Assembly (NCBI GenBank): GCA_051649245.1
Contig: JBOFGS010000018.1
Span: forward strand, 102,616 to 166,615
DNA: 64,000 nucleotides
Direction of reading: 5' to 3'
Origin: Brevinema_A sp051649245
Lineage (GTDB): Bacteria; Spirochaetota; Brevinematia; Brevinematales; Brevinemataceae
The position numbers were made by a program, and so were the translations under genes. This document shows, in pieces, positions 43,393 to 51,374 of this stretch. How positions within the stretch are numbered: the stretch's first letter is position 1; each line of letters starts with the position of its first letter. A model generated the notes under the pieces. That model was not told the DNA's origin. It saw only the letters and a list, made by a program, of their open reading frames with translations, and did not search any database.

Positions 43393-43977
43393 ATGAGTGA
43401 AGCATCTTATTTCATGATTTTTATCATGGCCGTTTTAAGTGGCAATATGGTATTTTCTCGATTTTTAGGTTTGTGTCCTTTTTTTGGAGTAACTAAAAAA
43501 ATTGAAGATACTATTGGTATGGGAATTGCTGTTATTGTAGTTCAAGTCTTTACTGTTGCAATTACTCATCCTTTATATTATTATATTTTAGTTCCATTGG
43601 AATTACATGTTTTGAAAACATTAGTTTTTATTTTGGTTATTGCTTCTGGTGTACAGATGCTTGAAGCAATAATTAAAAAAATTTTTCCTGCACTCTACAG
43701 AGCGTTAGGTGTGTTTCTACCATTGATTACTACAAACTGTATCGTCTTAGGGATTGCTTTAATTGTAATTTCAGAACAACTGAGTTATGGTAAAGCATTA
43801 TGGTTTGCCTTTAGTGCTTCATTAGGTTTTATGTTTGCAATGTTATTGATGTCATTTATGCTTGAAAAAGTTAAACGTGCTCGTATTCCTAAAGCAATTC
43901 AAGGAGCACCGTTAGCATTTTTTATTGCTGCTATTATTTCTATTGCATTTATTGGGTTTGGTGGATTTGTTGTTTAA
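43393..43977 (+). CDS. rnfA: Rnf complex subunit RnfA
   Basis: This is a 194-residue membrane subunit of six helices, close to the family length. The cluster-binding Cys residues are in RFLGLCPFFGV and TTNCIVLG, and the conserved VFSRFLG start is present. It pairs with RnfE to carry electrons across the membrane through an intramembrane [2Fe-2S] centre. AAGGAG stands 7 bases before the ATG. It is followed closely by a small Cys-containing membrane protein rather than directly by rnfB. Confidence 0.95.
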   Translation: MSEASYFMIFIMAVLSGNMVFSRFLGLCPFFGVTKKIEDTIGMGIAVIVVQVFTVAITHPLYYYILVPLELHVLKTLVFILVIASGVQMLEAIIKKIFPALYRALGVFLPLITTNCIVLGIALIVISEQLSYGKALWFAFSASLGFMFAMLLMSFMLEKVKRARIPKAIQGAPLAFFIAAIISIAFIGFGGFVV

Positions 43978-44000
43978 TGATAATAACAGAGGGGGTAGCT

Positions 44001-44207
44001 ATGCTTATTCCGTTTCATATACTTATAAATGTTGCAATATTTTTTGTTTTTTTTATTGTAGTAGCTGTCATCTTATCTGTAGGTGCGGCTAGAGGATTTA
44101 AATTTCATTCTTGTAAAGCTCAAGAAGGAAGTTGTTGTCGTACCGAATCCAATCATACTGCAAAAAAAATTTTGGCTTTAATTGAAAAAGATTCTCAAAA
44201 AAAATAA
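44001..44207 (+). CDS. Small Cys-containing membrane protein between rnfA and rnfB
   Basis: The ATG at 44001 has GAGGGGG 5 bases upstream; an ATG at 43977 overlapping the rnfA stop has none. The 68-residue product has one N-terminal membrane helix (about 8-28), then a short cytoplasmic tail HSCKAQEGSCCRTESNH with three Cys, then a charged helix. I do not recognise a family. Position inside the rnf operon and the Cys arrangement (C-x6-CC) suggest an accessory or electron-transfer role, but that is inference. Confidence 0.7.
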   Translation: MLIPFHILINVAIFFVFFIVVAVILSVGAARGFKFHSCKAQEGSCCRTESNHTAKKILALIEKDSQKK

Positions 44208-44218
44208 AAGGAGTGATC

Positions 44219-44515
44219 ATGATGGAAATATCATTTGTCTTTATTGGAACTACAATTGCAATCTTACTCGCATTTGTTTTAGCCCTAGCAATTTCTATAG
44301 TTACTCAATTTTTTTATGTTGAGACAGATCCTCGTATTGAAGAAATTTATGAAATACTTCCCCATTTTAATTGTGGAGCTTGTGGATATCCAGGTTGTAT
44401 GCCTTATGCTACAGGAATTATTGCTTGTAACGATATTACTACAAAATGTCGTCCTGGTGGTGTAACTGTTGCTAATAAAATTGAACAATTTTTAAAAGAA
44501 CATCCAAATTCTTAA
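44219..44515 (+). CDS. rnfB: RnfB, truncated to membrane anchor and N-terminal Fe-S domain
   Basis: RnfB normally has about 260-330 residues: a membrane anchor, a [4Fe-4S] domain and ferredoxin-type clusters. Here only 98 residues are encoded. The anchor is about 5-32 and the Fe-S domain has Cys52, Cys55, Cys60 and Cys77 (NCGACGYPGC, then CRPGG). The frame ends shortly after, and no ferredoxin domain follows in any frame before the methyltransferase promoter. AAGGAG lies 5 bases before the ATG at 44219; GTG at 44213 and ATG at 44222 are alternatives. The stop is clean, not a visible frameshift. Confidence 0.9.
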   Translation: MMEISFVFIGTTIAILLAFVLALAISIVTQFFYVETDPRIEEIYEILPHFNCGACGYPGCMPYATGIIACNDITTKCRPGGVTVANKIEQFLKEHPNS

Positions 44516-44529
44516 TTAATACAAATCTC

Positions 44530-44558
44530 TTGCGAAAAAAAATTTGTTATAGTATAAT
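44530..44558 (+). promoter_or_regulatory. Promoter of the methyltransferase gene
   Basis: TTGCGA (44530-44535), 17 bases, TATAAT (44553-44558). Confidence 0.65.
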
Positions 44559-44585
44559 AAAAGTGAATTTTGGAAAGAGAGTCTT

Positions 44586-45518
44586 ATGATCAAGCAACCA
44601 TCAGAACGTTCACCTCGAAACAAAACATTAGTCTTAACTAATGAGGATAGAGAAAATTTTGTATCAAAAATATTGACAGAAGATCATTTGTTAAATCTAC
44701 AAAATATCACAAACAAACTTATTTGTGGTGATACATCTTTATTAATTGATAAACTTCCAAGGCATTTTATAGATCTATTAATTATAGATCCTCCATATAA
44801 TTTATTTAAAAATTATCATGGTAATACGTTTAAAGAAATATCTGATAATGCGTATTTTGAATATTTAGAATCATGGTTCTTATCTTTATTACTTTTATTA
44901 AAACCAAAAGCTTCTATTTATATGTGTTGTGATTGGAAATCGTCTAGTGCTGTTTTTCGTTTATTGAATAAGCATGCTATTATTCAAAATCGTATCACAT
45001 GGCAACGAGATAAAGGTCGAGGTTCCAAAAATAATTGGAAAAATTCGATGGAAGATATTTGGTTTGCTAGTATGAGTAAGGATTATTACTTTAATGTCGA
45101 TGCTGTTAAAATAAAGAAAAAAGTCATTGCTCCCTATCGACAAGATGGTATTCCTAAAGATTGGGAAGAAACTTCTGAAGGCAAATTTCGATTGACATAT
45201 CCTTCTAATTTTTGGGATGATATCTCTATTCCGTATTGGTCTATGCCTGAAAATACAGAGCATCCTACTCAAAAGCCTGAAAAATTAATAGCAAAGTTAA
45301 TTTTAGCTTCTTCCAAATCAGGAGATTTTGTTTTTGATCCGTTTTTAGGCTCAGGTACAACAGCTGTTGTTGCACAAAAATTAGGACGAAAGTTTTCTGG
45401 AATAGAACAAAATTTAGAATATTGTTTATGGGCACAGAAACGTTTATATCTTGCTTGCCATTCAACAAAAATACAAGGTTATGATAACGTTTTTTTAGAA
45501 AGAAATAGTTTATTATAG
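44586..45518 (+). CDS. DNA adenine N6-methyltransferase, beta class, orphan
   Basis: The 310-residue enzyme uses S-adenosylmethionine to methylate adenine. Motif IV is DPPY at 68-71 and comes before motif I, DPFLGSGTT at 251-259; this order is the beta class (MboII-like). Between them lies the target-recognition region with KGRGSKNNWKNSMEDIWFA. HPTQKPEKLIAKLI leads into motif X. The start has GGAAAGAGAG about 7 bases before. No restriction endonuclease is adjacent; neighbours are rnfB and thioredoxin, so it is probably a solitary regulatory or protective methyltransferase. The recognition sequence cannot be read from the protein. Confidence 0.92.
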   Translation: MIKQPSERSPRNKTLVLTNEDRENFVSKILTEDHLLNLQNITNKLICGDTSLLIDKLPRHFIDLLIIDPPYNLFKNYHGNTFKEISDNAYFEYLESWFLSLLLLLKPKASIYMCCDWKSSSAVFRLLNKHAIIQNRITWQRDKGRGSKNNWKNSMEDIWFASMSKDYYFNVDAVKIKKKVIAPYRQDGIPKDWEETSEGKFRLTYPSNFWDDISIPYWSMPENTEHPTQKPEKLIAKLILASSKSGDFVFDPFLGSGTTAVVAQKLGRKFSGIEQNLEYCLWAQKRLYLACHSTKIQGYDNVFLERNSLL

Positions 45519-45563
45519 TTATTATTATATGTTATCCTAATAAAAGTAGAGAGGTAGTTGTCT

Positions 45564-45884
45564 ATGTCAGAATTTATTGTTAAAGGGACAGATCAAAATT
45601 TCACATCGGAAGTTTTGGAGTCTAATATTCCTGTTTTAGTAGATTTTTGGGCAGAGTGGTGTGGACCATGCCGTATGATTGCACCATTTTTGGAACAAAT
45701 AGCTAAAGAGTATGAAGGAAAAATTAAAGTTGTCAAATGTAATGTTGATGACTGCCCTCAAGCTGCGGGTCAGTTTGAAGTTGCAAGTATTCCGACTTTA
45801 ATCTTATTTAAAGCTGGTGTGTCAGTAAAACGCCAGTCAGGAGCATTACCTCTTGCTCAATTAAAACAGTTTATTGAAGGATAG
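45564..45884 (+). CDS. trxA: Thioredoxin
   Basis: This is a 106-residue cytoplasmic disulfide reductase. The active site WCGPC follows VLVDFWAE, with the buried Asp in VDFWAEW, the cis-Pro in ASIPTLILF and a C-terminal Gly-rich end. The start is the ATG at 45564, 9 bases after GAGG; a TTG at 45558 is too close to the site. A large hairpin separates it from fabI. Confidence 0.96.
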   Translation: MSEFIVKGTDQNFTSEVLESNIPVLVDFWAEWCGPCRMIAPFLEQIAKEYEGKIKVVKCNVDDCPQAAGQFEVASIPTLILFKAGVSVKRQSGALPLAQLKQFIEG

Positions 45885-45900
45885 AATATTAGTAGTATTG

Positions 45901-45936
45901 ATTAAAATAGCTAGTTATGTAACTAGCTATTTTAAT
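45901..45936. terminator. 17-bp perfect hairpin after thioredoxin
   Basis: ATTAAAATAGCTAGTTA pairs with TAACTAGCTATTTTAAT, leaving two central bases. The T-rich tail is short; it is a probable terminator. Confidence 0.65.
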
Positions 45937-45971
45937 GTACAAATATCAAAAAATGAGGAGGTCTTTCTTTT

Positions 45972-46754
45972 ATGTTGCTTAAGGGAAAAGTAGCTCTTGT
46001 AACAGGTGTTGCAAATGAGCGTTCTATTGCTTATGGAATTGCAAAATATTTTCGTGATCATGGTGCAACTGTTATATTAAGCTATCAAGGCGAAAAACTG
46101 AAAGAGCGTATTGAGAAAATTGCTGTCGAATTAGGTATTGAGGATCTTTATGATGTTGATGCGACAAATCAAGATCAACTTAAAATAATGTTTGACAGTA
46201 TTGATAAAAAATACAACGGTTTGGATACAGTTGTACATGCTATTGCATTTGCACGTAAGGAAGAATTAACAGGTGGAATTACGGATTCTTCAGAAGAAGG
46301 ATTTCTCCTTGCACAACATATCTCTGCTTATACGTTGATTCCTTTTGCTCGTTTTGCAGCTCCATTAATGGAAAAACGTGGGGGGGGATCTATTCAAGCA
46401 TTGACTTATATAGGTTCTACAAGACCTGTTCCAAATTACAACGCTATGGGTGTTGCAAAAGCTTCCTTAGAAGCAATTGTGCGTTATCTAGCTTTAGAAT
46501 TAGGCAATAAAAATATCCGTGTTAATTCCATATCATCAGGACCTGTACAAACTCTTGCAGCACGTGGTATTACAGGATTTAAGGATATGTATACGGGTGC
46601 TTTGGAATCGCAATTTATTAAAAGAAATATTACACCGGAAGATGTTGCTGGCACTGCTGTATATTTGGCATCAGATCTGAGCCAAATGGTATCAGGGATG
46701 ATTATGTTTGTTGATGGTGGATTTCATTGTGGCACAAACCTCCCAAATGAATAA
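45972..46754 (+). CDS. fabI: Enoyl-[acyl-carrier-protein] reductase (NADH)
   Basis: FabI performs the last reduction of each fatty-acid elongation cycle. The 260 residues have the cofactor motif TGVANERSIAYGIA and catalytic Tyr146, Tyr156 and Lys163, at the same numbers as E. coli FabI (LTYIGS, NYNAMGVAK). The position matching E. coli Gly93 is Ala92 (HAIAFA), as in several Gram-positive FabI proteins. GAGGAGG lies 10 bases before the ATG. With accA in the window this shows an ordinary type II fatty-acid synthesis pathway. Confidence 0.96.
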   Translation: MLLKGKVALVTGVANERSIAYGIAKYFRDHGATVILSYQGEKLKERIEKIAVELGIEDLYDVDATNQDQLKIMFDSIDKKYNGLDTVVHAIAFARKEELTGGITDSSEEGFLLAQHISAYTLIPFARFAAPLMEKRGGGSIQALTYIGSTRPVPNYNAMGVAKASLEAIVRYLALELGNKNIRVNSISSGPVQTLAARGITGFKDMYTGALESQFIKRNITPEDVAGTAVYLASDLSQMVSGMIMFVDGGFHCGTNLPNE

Positions 46755-46770
46755 ATATAAATAGTTTTTT

Positions 46771-46800
46771 AAACCTCCTATCATTAGGAGGTTTTTCTTT
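46771..46800 (+). terminator. Terminator of fabI
   Basis: AAACCTCCTA and TAGGAGGTTT form a 10-bp stem with loop TCAT, followed by TTTCTTT. Confidence 0.85.
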
Positions 46801-46847
46801 TGATTTATTATGAGGTTAGATCATATAAGGATGACAATCAATAAACA

Positions 46848-46877
46848 TTGAAATAGTATTCTTGTCTTTTCTATAAT
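46848..46877 (+). promoter_or_regulatory. Probable promoter of the Fn3-lipoprotein pair
   Basis: TTGAAA (46848-46853), 18 bases, TATAAT (46872-46877), about 30 bases before the start codon. Confidence 0.6.
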
Positions 46878-46908
46878 TTAATAATATCAAAGTGTCAGGG
46901 GTTTGAGC

Positions 46909-49044
46909 TTGTTAAAAACACTATTGTTAATAATACTATTCTTACTTATCCCAAGATGTTCCTCATCTTTTTTAGAAGAAGTAAAAAATATCAAAGATAT
47001 CAATCTTCATGTGTCATATAATACATCATATCAATCTATTGTTCTATCTTGGGATGAACAGAATTTTGTATCTTATTATGAAATTTTAAGGGGAACTTCT
47101 CAGAATAATTTGTCACCATTATATCAAAAAATTATTACGACAGAATTACACGATAAGATGACTTTTCCTAGTCAAAAATATTTCTATCAAGTTAAAGGAT
47201 ATTCATCTGATAATACCCTTATTGTGCGTTCAAAAATAAAGCTTGGGTATCGTTCTTATTATCCCTCAGATCAAGTTCAACCTCCTTTAGATGTCCATTC
47301 TTCTTACTATAAATATAGGGATAAGATACAATTGAATTGGATCGGTAGGGGCGATTGGGTTTATCGTATTTATCGTTCTATTAAAGAAGATGGAACCTTT
47401 GTTTTTGTTAAAGATATCATGGGAACCACATTTATAGATGAAGATATTAGTACTCAACATCGTTTTTTCTATAAAATTGCTGCCCTTAGCCAAAATAACC
47501 AAAAAGAACTAGTCGAAAAATATTTTCCAAATATTATTATAGGGGCACGCTTGGTATATCCTACCGGTCTAAAAGCCACCCAACATAACCTAAATTATCC
47601 CGGTCAAATATTATTAACATGGGATTCAGATCCTCATGTTTCGTCCTACCAAATCTATCGTTCTCAAGAACCTGATACTAATTATCAAATGATCTCTTAT
47701 TTTGTCACAAATAATAGATTTGTTGACTCACATCTTCCATCCTATAAAAAACATCATAACAATTCCTCTAAAACATATCAATACCCAACATATTACTATC
47801 AAATTCGATCTTTTAAAGATGGGGTTGTTTCTGAATTTAGTCAAACAGCTAGTGGCTCTGCCATTGATCCTCAAGATATTTTAGATCCCCCAACAAATCT
47901 CAAGATTCAATTAGATAAATCAAAATCTCCTTATTATTTGAATATATCGTGGGATGTGGTACCAAATGCTTCCGCATATCATGTCACTATTTGTCAAAAT
48001 CTTTCCACACCATCAATCATAACGGTTTATGACCCGTATCTTTCTATTCCAGCCCCTCTGTTTAATAGCAAAATAGATATCATTGTGCAAGCATTTGATA
48101 TTGAATTTCCTGAAATTTTGGGATCCAAAGGAATAATTTCCTATACAAGACGTATTCCTTCACCACCAATTGATCCTAATGCAAGCTCAGGTCTGCGTAT
48201 TGAGACTACAAATATCATTCAAACTAATGCACCTACTGTTATCTATGTCAACAATTATCATGCTGTGACAGGTTTTGTTACTAAAGTTTGGACGATTCAT
48301 TCTAAAGTAGGGATGATAAACGTAACATGGCAACCAAATCAAAATGAAATAGTCGATTACTATAATATTTATCGGAGTTCTACAAGAGATAGTAAATACA
48401 GATTGGTTGGTACGAACGTTGATCCTCATTTTTCTGATATGTCATTTTCTGATAGTGAATACCAATTAATTCAGAACAACAACACTGTCTCTTATCCGAA
48501 ATATTATTATAAAATAACAGCTGTATTTTTAGGTGAAGAAAGTTCTTCTTCATCTGTTGTTGTAGGTTCAGCAATTGATCCTAAAGATATTCTTCCTTCA
48601 CCATCCTATTTATCTATTCCATTTCATTGGGCATCCGGAACAGGATATGGAGATTTCTTTAGTACATTTTCAAAGACTATCAAACAAGGATCTCTATCAC
48701 CTGTAGGGATCAATAAAATAACGACCTTGAAAGAAAGATTTAATTTTTTATATACCACATGGGGTGCTGTTTTTGGGACATATCATTATCGAGTAAAAGT
48801 CTCTAAAGGATCAGCATTAAATCACTGGCGATCTAAATTCACAAAAATGACCTACCAACGATTTAACAATGAAAATGTCAATGATGGAACAGGATTATAT
48901 GTATTGAGTGATTTTTTAGGTTATTCTCAAGATACAGCATCATTTGAAGTAACACCTATTAAAAATAATAAGGGCTTGCTGATTGATGGTGAGACAATTG
49001 GGATTTTATTTGAAGAACCTCAACAGAGCCCTTCTGTTTATTAA
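46909..49044 (+). CDS. Multi-Fn3-like lipoprotein A
   Basis: The start is probably the TTG at 46909, 7 bases after AGGGG, giving lipobox IPRC (Cys17 from this start); a TTG two codons earlier is possible. The roughly 711 residues form several fibronectin-type-III-like units, recognised by repeats of the type IVLSWD...YYEILRG...FYQVKGY, ILLTWD...YQIYRSQ...YYYQIRSF and INVTWQ...YYNIYRS...YYYKITA. The phrase GSAIDP(Q/K)DIL closes two of them. The last 150 residues are a different, unrecognised domain. It is likely a surface or periplasmic adhesion or scaffold protein. It is followed 11 bases later by a related lipoprotein. Confidence 0.78.
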   Translation: MLKTLLLIILFLLIPRCSSSFLEEVKNIKDINLHVSYNTSYQSIVLSWDEQNFVSYYEILRGTSQNNLSPLYQKIITTELHDKMTFPSQKYFYQVKGYSSDNTLIVRSKIKLGYRSYYPSDQVQPPLDVHSSYYKYRDKIQLNWIGRGDWVYRIYRSIKEDGTFVFVKDIMGTTFIDEDISTQHRFFYKIAALSQNNQKELVEKYFPNIIIGARLVYPTGLKATQHNLNYPGQILLTWDSDPHVSSYQIYRSQEPDTNYQMISYFVTNNRFVDSHLPSYKKHHNNSSKTYQYPTYYYQIRSFKDGVVSEFSQTASGSAIDPQDILDPPTNLKIQLDKSKSPYYLNISWDVVPNASAYHVTICQNLSTPSIITVYDPYLSIPAPLFNSKIDIIVQAFDIEFPEILGSKGIISYTRRIPSPPIDPNASSGLRIETTNIIQTNAPTVIYVNNYHAVTGFVTKVWTIHSKVGMINVTWQPNQNEIVDYYNIYRSSTRDSKYRLVGTNVDPHFSDMSFSDSEYQLIQNNNTVSYPKYYYKITAVFLGEESSSSSVVVGSAIDPKDILPSPSYLSIPFHWASGTGYGDFFSTFSKTIKQGSLSPVGINKITTLKERFNFLYTTWGAVFGTYHYRVKVSKGSALNHWRSKFTKMTYQRFNNENVNDGTGLYVLSDFLGYSQDTASFEVTPIKNNKGLLIDGETIGILFEEPQQSPSVY

Positions 49045-49055
49045 GAGAGTATACA

Positions 49056-51299
49056 ATGAATCGATATATGATATTATTATTTTGGATAATGTTTACTGGT
49101 TGTGTGTCTTCTTCTCTTCAAGATCTTTCAAATAATGCTTTTTCTATTATTGTGTCAGAGGATCAGATTCACAAGATAACACTTAATTGGACAAAAATGT
49201 CTTTATATGATCACTATAAGGTTTTTCGTAGTGATGATTTGCTTGGTGAGTATGCATTGATTTCAGGAAAACTTACGAATGGTGTTTTTGAAGATCATAA
49301 CGTGGAAACAGGTAAAGTTTATTACTATAAAGTTCGTGCTTATAACAAGAAAAATTTCGCCTTGTATCTGACAGATGAAGCGATAGGTATTTCTGGAAAA
49401 AAAACATTTTTTTCAGCACCTAATACGATATCTGCATCTTCAGGATTGTTTAATGATAGAATTATTCTTGAGTGGGACAAAGTTGTTGGAGCTAAACAAT
49501 ATCAAGTTCTTCGTAGTCAAGATAATGTGAATTTTGATCTTATCGCCACAATCTATTTTAATTATTATGAAGATAAGGATATATCAGGCAGTACAACATA
49601 CTATTACCAGATTAATAGTATCGATGCCGATGGGATTTTATCATCAGATCGTTCTCCTATTGTTTCAGGATCTACTTTTAGTCCTCAAATCTCTTTCTTT
49701 AGTAAAGGAGGGGAGTTTTACGATAAGATAGTGTTACATTGGGAGAAGGTGCCGTTTGTAGAGCAATACAAAGTATTTCGATCAACAATTCCAAATTTTT
49801 TAGGTCATGAAATAGCAATATTACAGAGTAATGCTATCACTTATGAAGATCTAAACGTCAAACCATCAGAGATTTATTACTATACCATTATCTACCAAAA
49901 TAAAACAGCTATCGGGCAAAGTCACCCAATTAAAAGTTATGTAAAATCTGATAATGCTCCTTCTAAAGTACAAAACATTAAAGCAAGTCAAGGAGAATTT
50001 TCAGATCGTATTGTGTTAACATGGACATCTTTGGGTGAGCATTGTTCATATCAAATTGATCGTTTTTCACCACAAGATTCTTCTTGGAAAGAAATCGCTA
50101 TTTCAACCAAAAATACTTATACGGATTTTTCTTTTGATGACGCTTATGAATACAAATATCGTATCATTGCGATGAATCCTAATTTGGGTGAAGTTTCCGA
50201 TCCCGTACAAGGATGGATTTTACGTTCACCGATTGGACTCAAAGCTTCAGATTCTTATGCTGAAAAAATTACTATCTCTTGGGATGTGGCACTTGCTGTG
50301 CGACGTTACAATATCTATGTTTCTGAATTTTCGGATCAAGGTTTTAAATTGCTCACTTCTTATGCTTTAAAAGATAGCACTCAAAGAGCTTCTTTTGATC
50401 ATCGTCTTGAATGTGATGTGGATCAAAAAGAATTGTATTATCAAGTAGAGTTACTTACAGATACACAAAATGGTCCAAAATCACCTCCTGTTAAGGGTAT
50501 TTTGAAAAAAATGCCTGCACCACAAAATATCAAGGTTTTAAATAATCGAGGTGCGAATCCTATGATTAATTTAGTGTGGGATAATGTACAAGGAGCTAGA
50601 GGATATCGTGTGTATCGAGCTACTCTTAAACATCATCAAGCTAATCAAAAAAATCTGCAGAATAGTGATTATAAATTAATTTCTACTACTCAAAATAATT
50701 CTTATCCTGATCATTTAATTTATTTTCCTTTACGTCGTTATGTATATCGTATTGTTTCATTGGATGGTGATGGTGTTGAAGGAAAAAGTGGTTATTCAGA
50801 AATAGTATGGCGTGTGCCGGATACGATACAAGAATTTGTAAAGGATGTTGATTTTACTATTCTCCATGCACAAAAACAAATCAGAAATTTTGGTTACAAT
50901 GGAAGTTCAGGTATTATTAGAGGTCGTTCCAGTGGTGTTTATCACTATTCTGCAGGATTAACAGGTTCAAAGAGTATGTGGAATCAATACTCTAGTTTTG
51001 AGATTACAATCAATGGAAATCCAAATCTTAAAATAGGTATCTCACCACCAGGAGCTTATATGAGTGGTTCTATTTATATTACAGGATTGTATCGTGGAAA
51101 AATTACTTATGATAATTTGTTTGGAAAGGAAGGAGGATGGACAGCTGGTGGATTTATTGATGCAGAATATTATCATCCTACTAAAGGAGTTTTAAAAAAG
51201 AAATGGAATTTCTCAGAAGCCGGAGCATTGTTAAATTCAGTAGTTCTTCAGCAAGAATCAAAACCAAATAATCCTGTTTTTGAAGAGGGTGGTGGTTGA
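49056..51299 (+). CDS. Multi-Fn3-like lipoprotein B
   Basis: This is a 747-residue lipoprotein with lipobox FTGC (Cys16). At least five Fn3-like units follow, seen from W...YKVFRS / YQVLRS / YKVFRST / YQIDRF / YRVYRA strands paired with YYYKVRAY, YYYQINSID, YYYTIIYQ, YKYRIIAM and YVYRIVSLDG. A distinct C-terminal domain (about 600-745) is rich in Gly, Ser and Tyr (SGIIRGRSSGVYHYSAG, GAYMSGSIYITGLYRG). It has the same architecture as lipoprotein A but is not a simple copy. The stop overlaps the promoter of the aldehyde dehydrogenase gene. Confidence 0.78.
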   Translation: MNRYMILLFWIMFTGCVSSSLQDLSNNAFSIIVSEDQIHKITLNWTKMSLYDHYKVFRSDDLLGEYALISGKLTNGVFEDHNVETGKVYYYKVRAYNKKNFALYLTDEAIGISGKKTFFSAPNTISASSGLFNDRIILEWDKVVGAKQYQVLRSQDNVNFDLIATIYFNYYEDKDISGSTTYYYQINSIDADGILSSDRSPIVSGSTFSPQISFFSKGGEFYDKIVLHWEKVPFVEQYKVFRSTIPNFLGHEIAILQSNAITYEDLNVKPSEIYYYTIIYQNKTAIGQSHPIKSYVKSDNAPSKVQNIKASQGEFSDRIVLTWTSLGEHCSYQIDRFSPQDSSWKEIAISTKNTYTDFSFDDAYEYKYRIIAMNPNLGEVSDPVQGWILRSPIGLKASDSYAEKITISWDVALAVRRYNIYVSEFSDQGFKLLTSYALKDSTQRASFDHRLECDVDQKELYYQVELLTDTQNGPKSPPVKGILKKMPAPQNIKVLNNRGANPMINLVWDNVQGARGYRVYRATLKHHQANQKNLQNSDYKLISTTQNNSYPDHLIYFPLRRYVYRIVSLDGDGVEGKSGYSEIVWRVPDTIQEFVKDVDFTILHAQKQIRNFGYNGSSGIIRGRSSGVYHYSAGLTGSKSMWNQYSSFEITINGNPNLKIGISPPGAYMSGSIYITGLYRGKITYDNLFGKEGGWTAGGFIDAEYYHPTKGVLKKKWNFSEAGALLNSVVLQQESKPNNPVFEEGGG

Positions 51300-51324
51300 C
51301 TTTTTTGTTTTTTTATTATACGAT
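51296..51324 (+). promoter_or_regulatory. Promoter of the aldehyde dehydrogenase gene
   Basis: TTGACT (51296-51301), 17 bases, TACGAT (51319-51324). The -35 overlaps the stop codon of lipoprotein B. Confidence 0.55.
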
Positions 51325-51374
51325 ATAATTTAATAATAAATAGACAGTTTTTACAGCTGTCGAAAGAGGGTTAA

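Noticed and set aside
46180..46280. FabI Ala92 as a triclosan-resistance change
   Set aside because: Ala at this position is normal in several FabI proteins that are still susceptible, so nothing can be concluded.
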